From: Lumbricus rubellus
Taxonomy: Eukaryota > Annelida > Clitellata > Crassiclitellata > Lumbricidae
Assembly (NCBI GenBank): GCA_945859605.1
Contig: OX243827.1
Span: 27,750,552 to 27,814,551, forward strand
Length of the DNA stretch: 64,000 nt
Direction of reading: 5' to 3'
Position numbers and translations under genes: made by a program
Part shown: piece after piece, positions 49,701 through 60,700 of the stretch
Numbering within the stretch: the first letter of the stretch is position 1
Layout of the letters: every line of letters begins with the position of its first letter
Notes under the pieces: generated by a model
The model's database searches: none
What the model saw: the letters and a program-made list of their open reading frames with translations, nothing else
What the model was told of the DNA's origin: nothing

Positions 49701-51314
49701 GGAAATCTCAAGCTTGTTTTTCTTTTTATTTCTTAACTGACTAGCAGTAGGCCTACCCATATGTTTGCACTGAGATAATTAGTTAAGCTATATTATGTAT
49801 TGAATCTGTTTACAATGTCTGATCTGCCATTCCACCAACGACTGATACTGGGGTTCCTCTGATAGCGGGGCTTGTCCCTTTGGGGTTCCCCTTTAAGTGC
49901 TCAACCGTATGCGATCCTTTGCTTTATAATGTACTGTTTATTCTTATGATACGCTGTTTATTCTTTCTGTTATGTTAATCATTAATGTTAATGATGTTAT
50001 TCTGTTTTTTGTTTTGTCTTGATCAATGTGCTACGGTTGTTGCCTTAATAAATGGTATTTGCCTTAATAAATGGTATTTGCCTTGCCTTTGCCTTAATTA
50101 ATTGAATGAATGGATGGTTTAACTGATTAAGTAGTTAATTAATTAATTAATTAATTAATGAATATATGTGTTCCAATAAGCATGTACCAGCGTATAACAT
50201 CCCAATAGACTTTTGATGTACACGTACATTTATATAGCACCGTCAAAATTTAGACAACCCCGCGTTTACAATAACAATTGTCATTTTTTCAGGTGTCAAC
50301 TGTGAGACTCTGGTTCCAGTTTGTACCGCGAACCTGTGTCAGAACGGTGGTACTTGTGTCAGTTCAGCTGGTACTCTGGCATGTCAGTGTGTTGTCGGAT
50401 ACGCTGGTGCCGTGTGTGAACAGAACGTGGATGACTGTGCCACAGTGCCATGCTTGAACGGAGCCACATGCATTGATGGATTGAACAGCTTCACTTGTAC
50501 ATGTGTCGCGGGATTCACAGGTGAGTTCTGTCATGTGGGACACGTGGGTCCATTCATTCATTCGTTCATTCATTCGTTCATTCATTCGTTCGTTCGTTCA
50601 TTCATTCATTCGTTCATTCATTCATTCGTTCAATTGTGTATTCGTTCATTCATTCATTCAGTCATTCGTTTGTTTGTTCGTTCATTCATTCATTCATTCA
50701 TTCTATGGACTTAAGAAACCTACTCAGGAGCGCTCCAAAGTCTAATCCTGTTTCATTTCAATTGCACAGATAATAGTATTTAATTGATTAACTGCGAAAC
50801 TGTGCTTTTCAGCTGAGGTTAGTTCGGGAGCGTGTCTGGGTAGTAACCTTATAGGGGTGCTATATAAACCTCCATAATGAATGAATGAATGAACGAACGA
50901 ATGAACGAACGAACGAATGAATGATCTTTATCTTACAGGACCCAACTGTTCTGTCGACATTCGTGAGTGCATCTCCCAACCTTGTCTCAACAGTGGTACG
51001 TGCATCGAACCTCAGCCGAACTCCTACCAATGCATCTGTCCCCCTGGCGTCAGTGGCGTCAACTGCGAGAGTGTTCTATTCGCTACATTCGAAGGAAACA
51101 ATTTCGTTCAAGTCCAGAAACCAGCGATGACGTCATCGGGTGGTCGCAAGAAACGAGAATTCAACGTTGGAGATTCGACAGCAAACAATCTGACGAGTCT
51201 TGGGTTTAGTTTTGCAACGACTGTTCGAGATGGAATATTGATCTACGCTCTCGGGGTGAGTGGGAGGGTTTTTGGGGAGGGGTAGTGGTGGTCGTAGTCG
51301 TAGTGGTAATGGTG

Positions 51315-51355
<41 letters not shown>

Positions 51356-51678
51356 GTGATGACATCACCTAACAGTAAAAATTGCATTCCACTCATTTTA
51401 GGTTTGCTCAATCAGCAAGTATTGGCTTTAGGTTACCCTACATGTGGGCGTAGAATTTTAGATCTACAACATTTCTCTCTTTACCGCGCGCGCGCGCGTG
51501 TGTGTGTGTGTGTGTGTGTCCTTCTGTCTCTTGCTCTGTTTCTCTTTGTCTGTCTCTGTCTGTCTGTATGTCTGTCTGTGTCTCTTTCTGTATTATGTCT
51601 CTTTCTGTTTGTCTTTATCTGTTTCTATCTGACTCTGTCTGTATGGGTGTCTTTCTCCGCCTGCCCGCCCCCTCTCTC

Positions 51679-51709
<31 letters not shown>

Positions 51710-54700
51710 GTCTCTCTCTCTCTCTGTCTCTCTCTCTCTCTGACTATTGGTGTCTCTGTCTCTCTGTCAGTCTTTCTGTCTGTCTGTCTTTCTCTCTCTC
51801 TGCCTGTGTCTCTCTCTATGTTTGTTTCGTGAGGGTGCTTCATCTACAATTCCAACTGCTTAATCCACCATCGTTCCTTTGTCTTCTTAGGCCAATCCTC
51901 GCATCGAAACCGACTTCATCCTATTCGAACTAATCTCTGGTCAACTGCAGATGTCAGCCGGTGGTCTATCCACTTCATCCGTCATCCTCATCCTACCACT
52001 TCCAGGTCTCGGAGGATCCAGTCCAATGCAGGTGGAGATGGCGATCAGTGGTGGTTGGATGACGCTGACGAGGGACCCACAGACGTGTACAGCGAGGGGT
52101 CCAGACTGCCAGTCGTCTTCAAGGATCTCTGACATGAGTCTCATGCTCAATGGTCCGATGTACATTGGCGGAGTTCCCACTTGGACGCCTTTCATGAGGA
52201 GCAAGGCCAAGTCGACGGCTGGGTTCACCGGCTGCCTTGGGGTAAACTACAGTTTCAAATGATATCAACAGTAATAATAGTTGTAATGATGATGATGATG
52301 ATGATGATGACCCACGCCCGATATTTTTTTTAAAACTTTATTTTTCATTTTATTTTCCTGAACCAAAACAACAAGCAAACATGATACAATTATGCAGTGA
52401 ACAATATTTTAACATAATTTGTTAAGAAGGGGAGACCCAGAAGGGATAGACAATCCCGCTAATAGGGCCACCCATTATTCGTGTAAAAATATTTTAAAAA
52501 TCACATGATAGCACATTCAATTGCAGGAATATAGAGATCATTAGGGAGAGAGAGGAAAACATTATTATTAATAAGCTATCGAAAAATTGAAACTAGTCAA
52601 ATGATATGGATGAGGTGTAATCGTTCCAGAATAGATACACTGCTTTTATAAATTATAAGTCCCTGAGGGAACGAAGTACATCAGGGCAAAAAATTTTTTA
52701 ATAGCAATGTAAAGCGGCCATTTTCAGAAATTGCTATGAATGTATTTAGCTTGTTCTGTAGAGCCATACTGGTATACGGCATTAATTCTTAAGAATTGTC
52801 AGAAAGGCATATTGCACTTTCTGAAAACTAGTGGGCTATTAAACTGGTATAGAAACTATAGATAGCATTTTCAAGAATCGCTTAAGCACTATTACGTCAC
52901 TTTCTATTAACACAGTTTATGAAATTAATTTTAGAATGTTGTCGTCAATGGAAACGCCGTCAACCTTGCACCTCTTTCCACCCCAACACCTGGTATTCCA
53001 CCTCCTACCAAGCCCCAACCCGGTTGCCTGGAGCACGTTCCCTGTGACCCCGGATACTGTTTCAACGGCGGCACCTGCTCCGATATGTGGAAGGAGAAGA
53101 CCTGCGCTTGCACGAGCGCCTTCTATGGAGCGCGTTGCGAGTCGCAGTTAACATCGTCTTTATCGAGCGATGCAATGATGTTTCTTCCTACTGGGAACAC
53201 TTCCAATGCGCTGTTGCATATTAATGTTCTTGTGTCTGCAAGGTCCGGTAACGGTACTGTGTTGTACACGGTAAGTTTTGGGTGTTATCGTACACTGGAA
53301 AAAATATTTCAATTCAATTCAGTTTGGTGTTCTTGGTGCAGATTGGCTTTTTGGTTCCTCGCTGTAGAACAGCAATGGTTCAGTTTCGATCATTATAACA
53401 TATTGAATGAAACTACAATATCGATTGAATGGAACAATTGGCTTGTGTGAAGGCACGCCACACGTGCCCTGCTGAGTAGGGGCTTTATTGTGTCAAGCAA
53501 TGGTTGGTGAAAGACTAAGGCTGCTGTTTGGTTAAGTTTATTTCATTTCATTTTCAAAGTGGCTCAAAAACCTCTAGTCTCTGCACAGTGAAATGCTTAA
53601 CAGCGTCAACTGTCACCGTAGCACATAATATTATTTTGGATTTTCTTGATTCTTAGAAATCAGACTAATCTACCTCTTGAGACATATCAGAATCATTTTA
53701 ATTTTAAATTATTTACAAATTGTCCATCTTGTTGTAGCTGGATGGTTTTCCGTTTTGTCTTGCCATCGTCAACGGTCAGATGGAGTTGCATCTTCTGACT
53801 CCAAATCCCACGAATTTACAACCGATGGTAGATGTCAGTGATGGATCGTGGTATCGCATTGACATTGTGCTAACAAATGACTCGGTCATTTTCATTGGTA
53901 AAGGATACTACTCTGTTCTACACAACTACCGGACTATGATCTCTTTTGGACTACTTTTTTGGACAACCCCTCTGACTAGACACAGCGTTCGTGTATAAGT
54001 TGGTGCCTTGCGCTTGACTTTCGAGTGGCGGTTTAGAGATTTGGAGATTACGATTACATCTTTGTTCAGAAAAGACACTGATTTTGTGCTGTTATAAAGC
54101 AACTATTTTTCTACAAAGCTACTATTTTGTTCTACAAAGCTACTACTTTGTTATAAAGAGCTACTGTTTTGTACTACAATGCTACTGTTTTGTTCTGCAA
54201 AGCCACTGTTTTCTACTACAAAGCTGTTTTGTTCTACAACTACTTGGCCTATTCTGTTTACAAAGCTACTACCGGGTATTTTGTTCTAAAAAGCTATTTT
54301 GTACAACAAAGCTATACAGTTTTTTTCTACAAAGCTGCTATTCTGTTTTTCAAAGCTTTACTGTTCTGTTGTATATGAAGCTGTTATTCCGTTCTATAAA
54401 GTTACTATTCTGTTGTGGACACCCACTTTAACATCGACTCTGACTCTGTGGAATTTGTACTCAGACTACCTTTTCTACTACCCTTTGGACAACCCTTCTG
54501 TCTTGACATCGCACTCGTGAATAATCTGTGCTTGATTTCAAATAGTGTAACACTTTAGAAATCTCGAGTTTACGATTGTATCGTTTGATTTTTAGTCGGT
54601 GGTGCGAGTGGAGCGAAAGCACGCACAGCAAGCCTAAATGGAAATGGAGTGCAGGTCATTGGCAACGTCTTTGTGGGAAAACTTCACAGCAATTCATCGG

Positions 54701-57700
54701 CCGACATTTGGAGAAACACTGTTCCCTTTGCCGCTTCGTCCATGAGGTATAAGCCTCCAGTTGCTGCATTGATACACATTCCAGTTTCACATTTTATTGA
54801 CTTGTGAATTTTTTTCAAATTTTCAATATTTTGTTGTGTGCTTGTATATGGACATTTGTTATAGCATCTTAGAATAACCACACGAAGGTGCTTAATGTAG
54901 CTACCTAACAGTTCTAAACAAGTGACTTTGAGAATGTTTCATGAGATACATGCAGTGCAATATTTTGAATTGGCAATGGAAGACTGTTAGAGCATGAAGG
55001 TATATAATTATTTCGATATTATAATATTATTGTTTATATATAATATTATATATATATATAATATATATATAAATATATAATGTTGTTTATTTCGATATTT
55101 GGTTTTTAATCAAATTTTCAGTATCACATTATTTGTTATTATTACAAATAAATTATAGATTAAATGAATAATTGATAAATTAGTGCAGATTAATTTCTGG
55201 ATTAAAAATGGATTCATTCGGAAATAAACGGTAAATATTACTATTCGTTAAGATATTAAATTATTATCTCTGATAACTTATTAATTAAAAATAGGTGAAT
55301 AATAATATTTGCTGTCGGTGTTCGAATCATTAAATTTTTATTAAACATTTTGTTTAACGTTGTTCTGTCTAGCTTCGTGGGATGTTTGAAAAACCTGACT
55401 GTAAACGAGGCGCTCATTGACCTAAGCAAAGTGGTGCCATCTGGTTTGGGAGATGATCCACCACGTCCAACAGCTGAATGCGCCAACGAGCAACTCTGCT
55501 CGCCCAATCCATGCGCGAATCGAGGTCGTTGCTCCAGTTCTTGGGATAACTATACCTGCTCCTGTGTGGGAGACAATACGGGCCGCAACTGCACGGAAGG
55601 TATTGTTATTGTAAGGCATTTATTAGGTGTTTCTTAGTCATTTATTAGGTGGTTATTGCCCCTTTATTTGGCATTTAATTAGGCATTTTTAGGCGTTTGT
55701 TGGCCATAAATTTGTTAGACATAAATTTGTTAGGACTTCAATTGCGTTTATTAAACATTTATTAGGCTTTATTGGACTTATATTAGGTGGGTATTAGACA
55801 TTTATTAGGCGTTTATTAGCCATTTTATGGCATTTATTAGGATTTATTTGGCGTATCAGCCATTTGTGTGGCATTTATTAGGATTTGTTAGGCGTTTATT
55901 AGACATTTGTTAGGTGGTTGTTAAAATTTTTATTAGACATCTATTATGTGTGATAATTTCAATTTTTAGTCTTAAGTCTTAACATAGTTACAGTTATTGA
56001 TGTTCTTTAGTTCCTAATTCCTATACCAGAAGTTCCCTTCAAACTTATAAAAAAAAACAATGTTCAAGACTGTCTTCTTTAACTACTGTACAATCTGCAT
56101 TGATGTTTCTGTCACTTTTTGATTCACGTCAGTCACTTTTTAATTAACTATTAATTAATTAATGCTTTCGTTGTAGCACTGGCCGCCACTTTAGACGGTG
56201 TGACGAGTTATGCATCGTTAAGCATTGACACGTCACTTGTTCCATTCGGTGACAGCATTGTCTTTGAATTTCGCACACGCCAGCCGGACAGTCCACTGCT
56301 GGTCATTCAGCTGTTGACCAACGATTCGAGTCAGGCGGGCAGCATTGGGTTCAGTGTGAACAGCTCTAATGTGCAGTTGACAGTGACGGCTGACAGTGGA
56401 CAAGGTAGGACTGCTGTACACTGTGTACACAATGTACAACAATGTACATTGTGTACATGCTGACATGTGTACATGCTGAAGTCTAGTGACTTCTGCTGTA
56501 ATATTACTCCATCACTGCTTGTTCATTGGCAGTGCCAGTCCAAAAAATTGGAGAAAAGAGGAGGGTGACACTAATCATCTTTGATGCATGACATAGCGCC
56601 GGTGAATAAGCTGGTCTCCCTGACGTGGCTTTTGTGGACGCTGAGAATTTCTCGAAGATTTACATTACATTACATTTACACAGTGCAGCAGACATTGGTT
56701 TGAAGTGTTGGTGGCTTGAATCCCTTGATTATCTTAGCCCTGGCATAATAATTGTAAGAGCGAGGGGGAAGCAGTGGGGCAGTCCTCTCCCTTGCCGTCG
56801 CATATTTCCACAGATGATGAATGGCCAGTAGTTGCTCATTTATGTAACGCCTCTTATAAGAGCAATAAGTACTTCATTAGTACTTCTATGTGTCATTTTA
56901 CATTATATACATGCATTTCGATATTTCTTTCTGGATCGCTATATCCACATATCTCTTAAGACCTTTTTTCTCGGGTTCTCGCACTGGGAGCGCTACTGAA
57001 TGGCGATGATGGCTGTGAGCGGTGCTATAGAAAGTACTAATTACATTACATTTAATTAATTACTAGACTATTGCATCAGTTAGCAAAACAATGGCAGCTT
57101 TGGTTGGTTTTCAGCGAATTCTCTGACTTTGCCGGACGTTGTTTCCGATGGCTTATGGCATTCAGTGAGCTGCCAGAGACAAGGCAGCAACTTCAGTCTA
57201 TCCAACGGAAATTCAAGTCTGACGTTTACAACGGCGCTCAGCATCTATACCATGGATCGCAATGATACGGTCGCTGTTTCTGTTGGTGCCACAAATTCAA
57301 CTGGTTAGTAATTATGAGAGACCTAGACCTCTGTTATATAGCCTTAGTGCGTAAGTAAGTGAGTAATCTTTATTCAATTCAATTTTTTTCCTGAACCGGA
57401 ATAATTTCTCTGCTTTCTACCAGTTGCTTAAGACCTTTCTCTTTGGCCATAGCTGAGCTGGGAGCACCTCCGAGTAGGCTTCTTTATGGGATGCTTTATA
57501 AATTTTGGGGAATGAATGAATGAATTATGGCAGTGAACATACTCATGAACATTAATTGCGGTTGTCAATAGGAGACCCAGAAAGGATGGATAATCCCGCT
57601 AATAGGGCCGTCCAGTAATCATGCAAAATAAAAAATACAAAGCACATGACAACCAATTCATACAATAATTTAAAAGAACAGAAATATATACAGGAAAAGC

Positions 57701-60700
57701 CTTATTAATGTACGATAAATGACGCAACTGAACTAACTTGTTAGGACATGACAAAAGCATTTCGGGGCATTTTATCCGGGAACCACCCCTCCCCCACTCC
57801 AATGACTCCATAAATGCACCCGTGCGGGCCGTCCCCCACTCTGGTTTTAAGTGTGACTGAATTATTTTCGTTTCCTTTTCAGCTCCAACGTCCTTCTTCA
57901 AAGGTTGCCTCAAAGGAATTCAATTCAACGACGAGACCCTTCCATTCGTAAGAACCAATTTCTTGCCCGATGGTCTCACTGTCAACAGCGTGGCAATCAA
58001 CGAAGGATGTGTGGCAATTGACGCTTGCCTCAACGCTACATGTCCACCCAACGCTCAATGCACGGACATCTGGAACAACTACACATGCGACTGCATCATC
58101 GGTTGGATCGGTACGTACTGCAACATAAGCACGGTAACTGCTTGCGATTCCACACCATGCCTCAACAACGGAACCTGTCTTCTCTCTCCGGACCGCACCG
58201 ACTTCGTCTGCCGTTGTTCTGACACCTACATGGACCGACAGTGTCAGACGGTCAACCCCTGCCACCAGTCGCAGTGTCAGAACAACGCGACTTGCATCGC
58301 CGACAACAGTACCAACGCCAACTACACGTGTCAGTGTCAGGTTGGCTGGTACGGAAGTGCGTGCGATCTGGTTGACTCGTGCGTTGGTCAACCGTGCGGC
58401 ATTGGCGGTTCCTGCCAACGCGTCAACAACACGTACAACTGCACGTGTCTCGTGCACTTCACGGGAACGAACTGCGAATCGGTGGTTGACCCGTGCGTGT
58501 TGAACTCCTGCCAGCACGGTGGTACGTGCTTCGGTATCTCCTCTCCTCCAGGAAACTTCTCGTGTTTATGTCCTCTGGGGTACACCGGACAAACTTGCGA
58601 GAGTGATATAGACGAGTGCGCGTCCGTGCCGTGTCTGAACAATGGGACCTGTATCCAGAGCGGGAACAACCCGGTCGCCCCGTTCCAACCGGGATTCACA
58701 TGCCGATGCTCGCCCGGATTCGATGGCACCAGCTGTGGAGTCCTCACAAACTCATGTATCAGTCATCCGTGCGCGAACGGCGGGAGCTGCGTGAGTACCC
58801 CCGACGGGTACAAGTGCTTCTGCTCTGGCGGGTGGCAGGGCGAGTACTGCGACCTCGGTCAGCAGCAGGGTGCCTGCCTGTCGCAACCGTGTCTCAACGG
58901 TGCCACGTGCGAATGGGTGACAGACAACACGTACCAGTGCATCTGCATGTCGGGTTTCACCGGTCGGCGATGCGAGACGAATACCAACATCTGTAACGGC
59001 AACCAGTGCCAGAACGGCGCGACCTGTATCCCATCAGCGACCAACTACTCGTGCTCCTGTCGACCTGGGTACAGTGGAGACGTCTGCCAGATCGTAGTCA
59101 GCTCGTGCGCCTTCACCCCACCGCCGTGCGAGAATGGCGGAATCTGTTCTTACCAGGGCCGGTGCAGTTGTACCGATGTTGTCAACAGGTGCGCCTTTTA
59201 CAACGAGTCCTGTCAGGTGGCGGAGTGCGCGAAGAGACCGGACTGCACGGTACGACCGTACTCGTTCAGCTGCAACTGTTCGGGGACTGGATACACAGGG
59301 TACCAGTGTCTTGATGACGTCGACGAGTGTAATGTTACGACACCGCTGTGTCAGGACAATAAGCGGTGCTACAATATGCCGGGAAGTTACAGATGCGCCT
59401 GTGAACAAGGATACACCGGAAGCAAATGCGAAGTGGATCTGAACGAATGCGATTTAGATGTCAATGCTTGTCTCAATTCGGGTAAGTTACACACATTTTG
59501 TAACTCGTGATGTTTAACGTTGATTTAGAGTAAGTAAATAAGTTAGTAAATAATTACGTAAATAAGTATGCAAGAAAGTAAATAAATAAATAAGGAAGTA
59601 AGTAATTAAGTAAGTAAATGAGTACGTAAATGAGTAAGCAAGTAAATGAGTTAAAAAAGAGTAAGTAAGAAAATAATTAAGCAAATAATGAAATATGGAT
59701 GTAAGTAAATAAGTAATGATGATTAATAATACTATTAATAATACAAATCATCTGCGAAGACTAGCCATTCCAGAACTTCACCTCTCCCCAATTTTTGCAA
59801 ACCGAGGTATTCCTCGGAAAAAATAAAATAAAAACAATAGTACTGGGGCATATAAGTTATTCTTTTATTGTTCTAATTTATAACTTATGTTTAATTACAG
59901 GTCAATGCCACAACTTGAATGGAACATACTGGTGCAACTGTACGGAGCCTTGGACTGGATCACGCTGTGAGACAAACAATACGTGTGCTGACAATACTTC
60001 GTCATGCTATTGTCCTAGTGAGTTTGGGGTTTCTCTTGCAATTCTCGATCTAAGTTAGATACAAATGTTTGTTTTGTAAGATTTTCCTATTGCTCCCCAG
60101 CTGTATATGTCAGTCAGCCTCAAAGAAAATATTTAATTTGAATAAGATTTAAATTATTTATTTAGAGGGCTGTCCAAATATTACGTACGAAGTGAGGGAG
60201 GAAGGTGTTGGCAAGAGCAGTTCTAATCATGGGAACAAAATAATTCAGATGGAGTGTGATAAAGGAGGAGATTCTTGGTCGCCACCATTTTGTTGGCGAA
60301 GTTGCACCCTTGGCTGCACTATCTAAGCTTATTTTTAATAATTAAGATACGGTTAGATAGCCATTTATATAATTAAATTTAAGTAGTGATTTCTTATTGA
60401 AATCGATAATGTTAGATAGCCATTAATTTCTTACTTAGGTTCTTGTTTCCTGTGGTTCTTACAGAATTTTTTTTGATTAAACTGAAAACTGTCCTTTTTG
60501 CCATGCTAGAGTCGGAAGCGCTTCTGAGTAGTCTCCTTGAAGAAGCGCTGTAGTACTTAACCTATTCTTGAATGAATGACTGAATGAATGAATGAATGAA
60601 TTGAAGTTTAATCAGGGCTTTTTTAACGTGCAATTGTACACAAAATGTGCAGTTCTAAATGGATTTGTGCAGTTGTAGAAGCACTTCTGTACAGTTAAAA

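Noticed and set aside
57879..58517. 212-codon minus-strand ORF
   Set aside because: Antisense shadow of the giant EGF exon; the plus strand has the conserved EGF cysteine pattern.
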